Source: DATDPY01 sp964395765 (lineage in GTDB: Bacteria > Bacteroidota > Bacteroidia > Cytophagales > Cyclobacteriaceae). Taken from it: a stretch of 11,482 nt of DNA. Each line of letters begins with the position of its first letter. The first letter of the stretch is position 1. Position numbers and translations under genes: made by a program. The stretch covers positions 1 to 11,482 of the forward strand of contig CAYNCU010000140.1 in NCBI GenBank assembly GCA_964395765.1. Direction: 5' to 3'. Under the pieces are notes generated by a model, which made no database searches, had not been told where the DNA came from, and saw only the letters and a program-made list of their open reading frames with translations. Positions 1 to 6,073 of this stretch are shown piece after piece.

Positions 1-60
1 CGACCAGAGCGGAGCGAGACACTACGACCAGAGCGGAGCGAGACACTACGACCAGGGCGG
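1..60. repeat. 24-bp tandem repeat, about 2.5 copies, cut by window edge
   Basis: Bases 1-24 and 25-48 are identical, and 49-60 repeats the first 12 bases of the unit with one change (A to G at 56). The unit is G+C-rich, unlike the AT-rich sequence right after it. The octamer CTACGACC spans each unit junction (22-29 and 46-53); its reverse complement GGTCGTAG recurs at 5746-5753 inside an intergenic hairpin, so this may belong to the same genome-wide repeat family. Because 24 is divisible by 3, the repeat keeps every frame open; in the frame starting at base 2 each unit encodes DQSGARHY. The array may extend to the left of the window. Confidence 0.9.
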
Positions 61-214
61 GTTATGTATTATAAGAGAAATATATGGTAGTCCCGGCAAT
101 CCTGTACAAGTAGGACAATCATTTTGGGGTACATATAGATTATCTAGTATATCCTACAACTTTTTAACATTGATTAAAGATTCAGGCTATTATAATGAAA
201 TTAAAAAACAATAG
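2..214 (+). CDS. 3' end of an unrecognised reading frame containing an in-frame octapeptide repeat
   Basis: An open frame enters from the left edge and ends at TAG 212-214, giving 70 visible residues. The first 18 or so are two DQSGARHY octapeptides plus a partial third, encoded by the 24-bp repeat. The remaining about 50 residues (from GLCIIREIYG to the end, NEIKKQ) look like ordinary protein: mixed composition, aromatic residues, and no stop in AT-rich DNA. No start is visible. I do not recognise the family. The tail has a FLTLIKD-type ending loosely like small SUKH/SMI1-KNR4 immunity proteins, but that is only a resemblance. GARHYD also resembles part of the RHS repeat signature, though the strict 8-residue periodicity points to a DNA-level repeat rather than an RHS core. 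The alternative is that the repeat is intergenic and the frame is open by chance. Bases 215-412 after it hold no gene I can support. Confidence 0.35.
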   Translation, partial: DQSGARHYDQSGARHYDQGGLCIIREIYGSPGNPVQVGQSFWGTYRLSSISYNFLTLIKDSGYYNEIKKQ

Positions 215-412
215 ACCGCGTCCAACGTGCTGGCAAAATCAATGCCTTGTCTTAATTTCCATTTAATACATGCGGCTTCATTCTTCTCCTGTTTTTAATA
301 ATACTATCCTTGTTTATCAGTCTGGTCATTTAAAGCGCTAATTTCCCCCGATTACCGCAGAAGTGAGTATATTAATAATCCCAAATTTGTATTGAAAGTG
401 AATAAGAAAATC

Positions 413-2068
413 ATGAAGAAACTGTTATTACTCCTCGCCTTCGGGCTAACCTTTACCTTTGCACCGGCTCAGCAACATGCGGATTGGCTTAAACATGCCG
501 TTTTTTACCAGATCTACCCGTCATCTTTCAAGGACAGTGACGGAAGCGGGATCGGGGACATTAAAGGGATTGAATCGAAGCTGGATTATGTGAAGTCACT
601 TGGCGTGAATACGATTTGGCTGAATCCCGTATTCAAATCCGCATTCGGGGACGGAGGATATGATGTGATCGATTACTACCAGGTAGATCCGCGTTTCGGG
701 ACCAATTCCGACCTGGTGGAACTGGCAAAAGAAGTTCATCAAAGAGGGATGCATATCGTGCTGGACCTGGTAGCCGGCCACACCTCAGACCAGAGCCCGT
801 GGTTCAAACAATCGATGGAGGCGGATACAAACCTGGAATACAGCAATTATTATATCTGGCCTTCTTTCAAGCCTGACAGTTTGTCCCGGTATGAAGCTTC
901 GCGTTTCGTAGAGATCAATGCGCCGAGGGCCAAATATTATATAAAGAATTTCTTCGACTTCCAGCCGGCCCTCAATTACGGATATGCACATCCGAACCCG
1001 CTTCATCCCTGGGAACAACCGGTGGATGCGCCCGGGCCACAAGCCGTGCGTCGTGAATTGAAAAACATCATTACCTTCTGGATGGAGAAGGGGATTGACG
1101 GCTTTCGCGTGGATATGGCCTTCAGCCTGGTGAAGGACGACCCGGACAGGACAGCTACGATTGCGTTATGGAAAAATATGACTTCCTGGTTCCGCGGGGA
1201 ATTCCCCGAGGGAGTTCTCATCGCCGAGTGGTTCGACCCGAAGCAATCGATCGAAGGGGGATTCGATATTGACTTCATCAGGCCCGGCAGTCTGTTATCC
1301 TCATTTCACTACAGACAGACAATACCCATAAAAGTATATTTTACAAGGGCCGGGGATGGAAGCCTCACCGACTGGATGAAGAATTTCCAGGACCAGTACC
1401 AAAACACTTTTAACAAGGGATACATTTCCGTTCCTACCGGGAATCATGATATACAGCGCATGGCTAATGCCGAGCGAAATGATCCCACCGAGTTGAAAGT
1501 AATCATGACGTTTATGCTTACCCAGGCCGGCATACCCTTCATCTACTACGGCGATGAGATCGGGATGAAATACATTCCGAATTCTCCCAACGTGGAAGGA
1601 AGCGGGCCGCGGTCCGGGTCCCGTACTCCTATGCAATGGGATGACAGCAAGGATGCCGGTTTCTCAACAGCTCCGGCCGATAAGCTTTATATTCCCCTGG
1701 ATCCCGATGCCAACCGCCCAACGGTAGCCAAAGAGCAAAAAGATCCTGATTCCGAGTTAAATTATGTCAGGGCCCTGCTAAAGCTGCGGGAATCTTCTGC
1801 GGCGCTGGGTAATAATGGGAAATGGGAATTCCTGAGCGATCTGAATCAGCCTTACCCCATGGTATACCTGCGAAGCAGCGGGAGTGAAAGATATATTATT
1901 GCACTGAACCCCACGGCTAAAAAAGTGGAAGCAAAAATTGCAGCTCAAAAGGCCAATAAGGTTGCCTATGTATATGGTACAAGCACTAAATGCAGTTACA
2001 AAACCGGTAACAACGGGGATGTAGTTAAATTACCGGCTGTCTCTGCCGCCATATTCAAATTGAATTGA
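413..2068 (+). CDS. secreted GH13 alpha-glucosidase / alpha-amylase family enzyme
   Basis: Glycoside hydrolase family 13 enzyme, expected to hydrolyse alpha-glucosidic bonds of starch-derived or related oligosaccharides in the periplasm or outside the cell. I start it at ATG 413 (551 aa), which gives a clean signal peptide: MKK, a Leu-rich core, then a likely cut in the FAPA-QQ region near residue 19. TTG 392 or GTG 398 would only add a few residues ahead of it. All four GH13 regions are visible: region I DLVAGH (118-123), region II GFRVD with nucleophile D234, region III EW with acid/base E272, and region IV NHD with D346. RTPMQWD (404-410) is typical of the oligo-1,6-glucosidase/trehalose synthase/sucrose isomerase branch. 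The (beta/alpha)8 barrel fills about residues 25-430 and a C-terminal beta domain the last 80 or so. Exact specificity (alpha-glucosidase, oligo-1,6-glucosidase or transglycosylase) cannot be read from this. No SusC/SusD genes lie nearby. A VOC gene follows after 19 bases. Confidence 0.93.
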   Translation: MKKLLLLLAFGLTFTFAPAQQHADWLKHAVFYQIYPSSFKDSDGSGIGDIKGIESKLDYVKSLGVNTIWLNPVFKSAFGDGGYDVIDYYQVDPRFGTNSDLVELAKEVHQRGMHIVLDLVAGHTSDQSPWFKQSMEADTNLEYSNYYIWPSFKPDSLSRYEASRFVEINAPRAKYYIKNFFDFQPALNYGYAHPNPLHPWEQPVDAPGPQAVRRELKNIITFWMEKGIDGFRVDMAFSLVKDDPDRTATIALWKNMTSWFRGEFPEGVLIAEWFDPKQSIEGGFDIDFIRPGSLLSSFHYRQTIPIKVYFTRAGDGSLTDWMKNFQDQYQNTFNKGYISVPTGNHDIQRMANAERNDPTELKVIMTFMLTQAGIPFIYYGDEIGMKYIPNSPNVEGSGPRSGSRTPMQWDDSKDAGFSTAPADKLYIPLDPDANRPTVAKEQKDPDSELNYVRALLKLRESSAALGNNGKWEFLSDLNQPYPMVYLRSSGSERYIIALNPTAKKVEAKIAAQKANKVAYVYGTSTKCSYKTGNNGDVVKLPAVSAAIFKLN

Positions 2069-2087
2069 TTAATTAGTTAATTGCAGA

Positions 2088-2507
2088 ATGAATCAAAGAT
2101 TAAATATTTTAACGCTGGGTGTAAATGACTTAAATAAATCCATGAAGTTTTACCAGGCATTGGGCTGGAAGACAAAAGGGGTGATAGGAACGGAATTTGA
2201 AAACGGAGCTGTAGTGATATTTGATCTTAAAAATGGGATGATGATCTCTCTTTATGAAAGAAAAAATTTAGCGTGGGATTGCGGACTGGAACTACAACCG
2301 GAAAGTGTAACTGAATTTTCTCTCGGGTATCTTGTCAATTCCGATAAGGCGGTAGATGAAATAATGGCCCAGGCCAGGAATGCAGGAGCTGTAATAATAA
2401 AACCGGCACAAAATACATTTTGGGGTGGGTATGGAGGATATTTTAAGGATATAGATGGCCACCTATGGGAGATCGTGCATAACCCTGCAATTACAATTGA
2501 AGAATAA
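2088..2507 (+). CDS. VOC (glyoxalase/bleomycin resistance fold) family protein
   Basis: Protein of 139 aa with the vicinal-oxygen-chelate fold, usual length for a stand-alone member. It opens with the first beta strand and helix (ILTLGVNDLNKSMKFYQALG, residues 6-25). It ends with the typical motif GGYGGYFKDIDGHLWEI (about 113-129), in which the late Glu often serves as a metal ligand. VOC proteins range from glyoxalases and dioxygenases to drug-binding resistance proteins; nothing here decides the substrate. There is no signal peptide, so it should be cytoplasmic. It starts 19 bases after the GH13 stop on the same strand, so co-transcription is possible, although a functional link to an exported glycosidase is not evident. 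A hairpin repeat begins 9 bases after its stop and may form the 3' end of the transcript. Confidence 0.88.
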   Translation: MNQRLNILTLGVNDLNKSMKFYQALGWKTKGVIGTEFENGAVVIFDLKNGMMISLYERKNLAWDCGLELQPESVTEFSLGYLVNSDKAVDEIMAQARNAGAVIIKPAQNTFWGGYGGYFKDIDGHLWEIVHNPAITIEE

Positions 2508-2515
2508 TTCTTCCC

Positions 2516-2538
2516 GTGGTGGGTGGCGCACTGACCAC
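2516..2538. repeat. 23-base hairpin repeat, single copy A
   Basis: Arms of 10 bases around a 3-base loop at 2526-2528. The outer five pairs (GTGGT with ACCAC) are perfect, followed by one G-G mismatch, one G-T wobble and three further pairs. It matches the design and much of the sequence of the copies at 5663-5685 and 5882-5973, and shares the leading CCC. Located 9 bases after the VOC stop in the convergent gap between two genes. It lacks a T run, so it is not a standard intrinsic terminator, but it could stabilise a 3' end. Confidence 0.7.
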
Positions 2539-2571
2539 GATCCAACCACTCTTGTCGTACCTTCCTGTCAG

Positions 2572-2618
2572 GACTTAAAAACTATACGCCACTAATTCAC
2601 GAATAATCAATTTTGAAA
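2572..2618. repeat. conserved 47-base tail of the intergenic repeat element, copy A
   Basis: Aligns without gaps to 5764-5810 with 37 of 47 bases identical by eye; the best block is CACGAATAA followed by CAATTT and GAAA. In both places it lies downstream of a 23-base hairpin that itself follows a gene stop, so hairpin plus tail appears to be one composite element. The rest of the gap (2619-2725) is AT-rich with another ACACGAATA at about 2687, and I see nothing else in it. Confidence 0.6.
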
Positions 2619-2725
2619 GCTGAAATCCTTTAAAAACGTCTTGCAGTCGTAAAAAATATTACAATCATTTAATCTGCATTTTAATTAACACGAATATCCC
2701 CTTTGGCGCCTGGCAAAAAAATATC

Positions 2726-4360
2726 CTAATCCCTTACCACCAGGGTTATATCCAGCAGACTCGGTTCGTTACCAATGTACGGTCCGCCCCAATCGGTTTC
2801 GTCGCCGTTAAGCTCACGTAGTAATTTAAATTCACCGTTTTCATAATAACCTTCCTTTACCTTAAGGTACTGCCATGTTTTTCCTTCGTTTTCGCCAATC
2901 GGCTTAAAAGTAAACCGGCAACCGGAACCTATGGCAATAAATTTATTTTCACCCAGCTTGATAAGCATGGCTTTCCCTGATGCCTTACGTTGTGCAGTGT
3001 CTTCGTGGGCGGGCATGAACCTGCGTCCCGGTCCGAACTGAACAGTAGCTTCCCAACTTCCCAAATCGATTTCTTGATCGGCATGATCTTCAGATTCTAC
3101 CACTGCATGAATTTTCCCTTCAAAATCCCATTGGGCCAGCTGTCGCATCATCGGTATTAATAATTTATATTCCCGTGCGAGCGGCGCATTTTTTACTTCA
3201 TTACTGACGGTATCCCACGGCCGTTTACCGTCAATGCCGAAAGGAGCGAAGCCAATTCCTTTCTCCAGTGCCTTATAAAGATATTTAACATCCCCGCCGA
3301 TCTCTGGTATCATCAACGCATTATCATTGCGGGCGTACAGGTCAATCACTTTAAGTATTCTTTCGCTTCCCCGTAAATAAATATCCGGGGCCACCAGGTC
3401 GACGGAGGGGGCGGCCGCTTTCCAGATCGGGATCACATTATCGGTAGCACCCCCGCTTTCATATTGCGAAGCGGGAGGATTGGTCAACGGGTCACGCAGC
3501 GCGGCATTGACATACAGGGGCAACGGGTTCACGGCTTTTCCGGCTGAAGCCACGTAATTAATGTAACGGGCCACCGACCAGGCATTGAAATATTCATCTG
3601 CATTTTCACCAAACACTTCTTTCCAGTTCCCTGTCGTATTGGCCGTTGCTTTTAATTCCGTCAGCACCTCCGGTTTCAGCAAAGCTTCCGGCACAGGCTG
3701 TTCAAAAAGTTTTTGCGCGGTTTCTGAATAATCACGCACACACCCCCATGAGCCCGGTTCATTTTCGACCTGCACCATAATAACAATATGTTGGGGATCG
3801 GCATTCTTAAGGTATTTCATCACTTCGGCAAAGGCCTGAGCGTCCGCTTCCATCGCGTCTTTAGAATAAGGAGACGGTGAATCCACAGGCTGGCCATTTT
3901 TCCCAACCATGTTCGGGTATTTTTTAGAATCTTTTTTCATCCATTCCGGCATGTAATGATTACTCCCGTTTTTCCAGGTGCCAAACCACAACAATACAAG
4001 CCTGATTTTTCTTTCCCGGGCCTGGTCCAGTAAGCGCTGTACCATGGAAAAGTCAAACTTTCCCGGTTCCGGTTCCACCTGTTCCCAGTAGATCGGGATC
4101 TCAAGGGTATTGGCATGAATGGATTCCACCGTGCTCCAGACCTGCGGTAACATCCCTGGCCAGTCGGACGAGTTATGTGTTTGCCCCCCGAACATGAAGA
4201 ATGGCGCACCGTCAACAAACAAAGCGTACCGCCCGTCCTTCTTGACAATCTTCGGTATTTCGTTACCGGAATCCTGGCCATAAATATTAACCGAAACCGC
4301 AGGCAGGATTAAGAAAAGGAAACAAAATATTCGGGCAATTTTTGTAATCCGATTGTTCAT
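2726..4360 (-). CDS. exported beta-galactosidase-like glycosidase (GH-A clan, GH35/GH42-like, DUF5597-type C-terminus)
   Basis: Protein of 544 aa starting at ATG 4358-4360 with a signal peptide: a hydrophobic stretch at residues 10-25, a likely cut before QDSG near 28, so periplasmic or secreted. The catalytic part is a TIM barrel of the beta-galactosidase type. ALFVDGAPFFMFGGQ (46-60) is the GH35-like opening strand, QVENEPG (197-203) carries the acid/base E201 in the NEP motif, and PEIGG (352-356) carries the candidate nucleophile E353. VAPDIYL (323-329) is a further conserved strand. The last 150 or so residues form a beta-rich domain consistent with DUF5597, which commonly follows this catalytic domain in Bacteroidota and Proteobacteria. 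The likely role is trimming beta-galactosides from plant or microbial glycans; substrate not determined. It is convergent with the GH13/VOC pair and divergent from rsgA, with 222 bases between the starts. Confidence 0.88.
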   Translation of the reverse strand: MNNRITKIARIFCFLFLILPAVSVNIYGQDSGNEIPKIVKKDGRYALFVDGAPFFMFGGQTHNSSDWPGMLPQVWSTVESIHANTLEIPIYWEQVEPEPGKFDFSMVQRLLDQARERKIRLVLLWFGTWKNGSNHYMPEWMKKDSKKYPNMVGKNGQPVDSPSPYSKDAMEADAQAFAEVMKYLKNADPQHIVIMVQVENEPGSWGCVRDYSETAQKLFEQPVPEALLKPEVLTELKATANTTGNWKEVFGENADEYFNAWSVARYINYVASAGKAVNPLPLYVNAALRDPLTNPPASQYESGGATDNVIPIWKAAAPSVDLVAPDIYLRGSERILKVIDLYARNDNALMIPEIGGDVKYLYKALEKGIGFAPFGIDGKRPWDTVSNEVKNAPLAREYKLLIPMMRQLAQWDFEGKIHAVVESEDHADQEIDLGSWEATVQFGPGRRFMPAHEDTAQRKASGKAMLIKLGENKFIAIGSGCRFTFKPIGENEGKTWQYLKVKEGYYENGEFKLLRELNGDETDWGGPYIGNEPSLLDITLVVRD

Positions 4361-4512
4361 TGAAATTAAAATTTACGTATGTATTGCCAGGTTTAAATAC
4401 CTGTCGGAAAAATTAAACTCGTTTTGCTTTTCCTCACATTATGCTTAATTCACTTAAAAATACTAAAATTTGATCCGGATTCAACAAAGAAAATTTTATA
4501 ACTTAAATTCCG

Positions 4513-4538
4513 TTTGTTTAGCTATAAAATATAATTTG
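4513..4538 (+). promoter_or_regulatory. possible Bacteroidota-type promoter upstream of rsgA
   Basis: TTTG at 4513-4516 and TATAATTTG ending at 4538 resemble the -33 (TTTG) and -7 (TAnnTTTG) boxes of Bacteroidota sigma factors, about 45 bases before the rsgA start. The spacing between boxes (14 bases) is shorter than the usual 19-21, and the -7 box fits only with a one-base shift, so this is weak. No convincing promoter was found for the divergent glycosidase in 4361-4512. Confidence 0.2.
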
Positions 4539-4582
4539 GTATTGATTTTTTAGCGATCCCCGAATAACCGATAAACAACAAA

Positions 4583-5650
4583 ATGAAACCCGAAGATTTC
4601 GGATATAATGATAATCTTGAAAAACCAAGAATGGAAAACATCCCCGGTAACTTCGACACAGGGAGGGTTATAGCTGAGCATAAGGAAAGATATATTGTAA
4701 AAACCGGGAAAGGTGACCTGGAAGCCGAAATAACCGGCAACCTGCGTTTTACTGCAAAAAGCCGCGAAGATTTCCCGACTGTCGGAGACTGGGTTGCATT
4801 AACCTTGTATGAGCCTGGTTTTGCCTTGATTCATAAAATATTTCCAAGATTCTCCATAATCAAAAGGCAGGCGGCAGGCCAGTCCGGTGAAACACAGGTA
4901 ATAGCAGCTAACATTGATTACGCTTTTTTAGTCCAGTCCGCCGACAGGGATTTTAATATTAACCGGCTTGAACGATACCTGACCCTTTGTAATACATCCA
5001 AAGTCCGCCCCGTTATTGTACTCACGAAGATCGATTTAATAACGGATCAAAGGGTAACCGAGATAACCGATAATATCAAAACAAGGATAAAAAATGTCCC
5101 GATTATTGCCATAAGTAATGAGACTCATTATGGATACGAAGTAATAAAAGGGGCTATTGAAAAAGGTAAGACGTATTGTATGCTTGGATCTTCCGGAGTG
5201 GGGAAATCCACCTTGCTGAATAACCTGTCAGGCAGAGACCTAATGAAAACGGATACTATCAGCTCAAACACACATAAAGGACGGCATATTACCAGTCACA
5301 GGGAATTGATCATTCTCGACAACGGCGGGATCCTCATCGATAACCCGGGTATGAGAGAAGTCGGAATTACTGATACATCCGAGGGGCTTGAAATCACCTT
5401 CGAAAGGATCGACAACCTTGCCGGTCATTGTAAATTCAAAGATTGCACCCATACCGTTGAAGCCGGTTGTGCGGTTCTTGAAGCCATTGCCAAAGGAGAA
5501 ATGGATAAAAGTTCATACAGGAATTTCCTGAAAATGAAAAAAGAGAAAACTTTTTTTGAATTCACAGTCGCTGAAAGACGAAAACGTGACAGGAAGTTCG
5601 GGAAAATGGTTAAGAATTTTAAAAAAGACATGAATAAAAATAAAGACTGA
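4583..5650 (+). CDS. rsgA: ribosome small subunit-dependent GTPase A (RsgA/YjeQ)
   Basis: Late-stage 30S subunit assembly GTPase, cytoplasmic, 355 aa (close to the 350 aa of the E. coli protein). It has an OB-fold at residues about 25-90 (GRVIAEHKERYIV, VGDW), then a circularly permuted GTPase domain in the order G4-G1-G3. G4 is TKID (148-151), the P-loop is GSSGVGKST (202-210, Lys208), the switch I-like THKGRHIT is at 230-237, and G3 is DNPG (253-256). A zinc-binding element follows with Cys283, Cys288, His290 and Cys296, then a basic C-terminal helix rich in Lys/Arg. All motifs are intact. The N-terminal FGYNDNLE resembles the long RsgA branch found in Firmicutes rather than the short start usual for Bacteroidota RsgA, so it may be a second, acquired paralogue; this is inference. 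ATG 4583 is used; ATG 4631 would remove the N-terminal extension but leave the OB-fold. Confidence 0.93.
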   Translation: MKPEDFGYNDNLEKPRMENIPGNFDTGRVIAEHKERYIVKTGKGDLEAEITGNLRFTAKSREDFPTVGDWVALTLYEPGFALIHKIFPRFSIIKRQAAGQSGETQVIAANIDYAFLVQSADRDFNINRLERYLTLCNTSKVRPVIVLTKIDLITDQRVTEITDNIKTRIKNVPIIAISNETHYGYEVIKGAIEKGKTYCMLGSSGVGKSTLLNNLSGRDLMKTDTISSNTHKGRHITSHRELIILDNGGILIDNPGMREVGITDTSEGLEITFERIDNLAGHCKFKDCTHTVEAGCAVLEAIAKGEMDKSSYRNFLKMKKEKTFFEFTVAERRKRDRKFGKMVKNFKKDMNKNKD

Positions 5651-5662
5651 ACTGATTCCTCC

Positions 5663-5685
5663 CTGGTCTATGATCCACAGACCAC
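5663..5685. repeat. 23-base hairpin repeat, single copy B
   Basis: Same 10-3-10 architecture as copy A, with the core GGTCTATG (5665-5672), loop 5673-5675 and CACAGACC (5676-5683). One internal A-C mismatch (5670/5678) and an unpaired outermost base. Starts 13 bases after the rsgA stop, a position equivalent to copy A after the VOC gene. Confidence 0.65.
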
Positions 5686-5722
5686 CAATCCATCGCTCTT
5701 CCCCGGTTGAAGGGTCTGTCCC

Positions 5723-5737
5723 GGTCGTCACACGACC
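5723..5737. repeat. perfect 6-bp-stem hairpin GGTCGT / ACGACC
   Basis: GGTCGT at 5723-5728 and ACGACC at 5732-5737 pair perfectly around a CAC loop. It sits between the 23-base hairpin copy B and the next hairpin, and its arm sequence overlaps that of both the next hairpin and the 24-bp repeat at the left edge of the window. Confidence 0.5.
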
Positions 5738-5746
5738 CCATCTCCG

Positions 5747-5766
5747 GTCGTAGCATCCACTACGAC
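5747..5766. repeat. perfect 7-bp-stem hairpin GTCGTAG / CTACGAC
   Basis: GTCGTAG (5747-5753) pairs with CTACGAC (5760-5766) around a 6-base loop. Its right arm merges with the start of the 47-base conserved tail. The related site in copy A (2552-2574) keeps TTGTCGTA and GGACTTAAAA but has lost the pairing. Confidence 0.5.
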
Positions 5767-5810
5767 TTTAAAGCCTTAAGCCGCTACTACACGAATAAAC
5801 AATTTCGAAA
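5764..5810. repeat. conserved 47-base tail of the intergenic repeat element, copy B
   Basis: Matches 2572-2618 at 37 of 47 positions without gaps. Together with the hairpins at 5663-5766 it forms a fuller version of the composite element seen after the VOC gene. Confidence 0.6.
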
Positions 5811-5861
5811 TTATTTAATACCGTTTTAATAAACACCATCAACGCCTTCGGCCTTTGGACA

Positions 5862-5879
5862 TAACATTTTTCTATGTTA
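5862..5879. repeat. short inverted repeat TAACAT / ATGTTA
   Basis: Six-base arms at 5862-5867 and 5874-5879 around a T-rich loop, directly before the tandem hairpin array. Short and AT-rich, so it could be chance. Confidence 0.3.
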
Positions 5880-5881
5880 CT

Positions 5882-5973
5882 CCCGTGGTCTGTGGCACAC
5901 AGACTACTCCTACCCCGTGGTCTGTGGCACACAGACTACTCCTACTCCCGTGGTCCGTGTCACACAGACCACC
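5882..5973. repeat. tandem array of three 23-base hairpins with 32/33-bp period
   Basis: Three units begin their left arm (GTGG) at 5885, 5917 and 5950. Units 1 and 2 have identical arms, GTGGTCTGTG with CACAGACTAC, around a GCA loop, and are joined by a TCCTA-type linker. Unit 3 has GTGGTCCGTG, a TCA loop and CACAGACCAC. The 423-base gap 5651-6073 therefore holds at least six potential hairpins and no gene. The array ends 100 bases before the M13 peptidase start and could lie in its leader transcript, but no role is shown by the sequence. Some of the fragments between 5973 and 6073 are plain AT-rich DNA. Confidence 0.85.
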
Positions 5974-6073
5974 AACCTGCAATCCATAACATTTTTTATC
6001 CCTGCAAATCATCCGTTAAATATTATTATCTTTAAAAGATCAATCATCTCAGTTCCATTAAAAAATCTTATTT

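Noticed and set aside
190..294. 34-codon protein-like stretch on the minus strand with further readable text after two stops upstream
   Set aside because: Too short, has several stops, and overlaps the plus-strand frame ending at 214; could be chance or a very decayed gene.
392..412. TTG 392 or GTG 398 as the start of the GH13 gene
   Set aside because: ATG 413 gives a compact signal peptide beginning MKK directly before the hydrophobic core; the longer start only adds unneeded residues.
1301..1636. 111-aa minus-strand frame inside the GH13 gene
   Set aside because: Lies opposite conserved catalytic regions of the GH13 enzyme; composition is not protein-like.
5882..5973. Repeats spaced 32-33 bp that could suggest a small CRISPR array
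   Set aside because: The units are directly adjacent with only a few linker bases; there are no unique spacers and no cas genes. The pattern is a tandem hairpin repeat.
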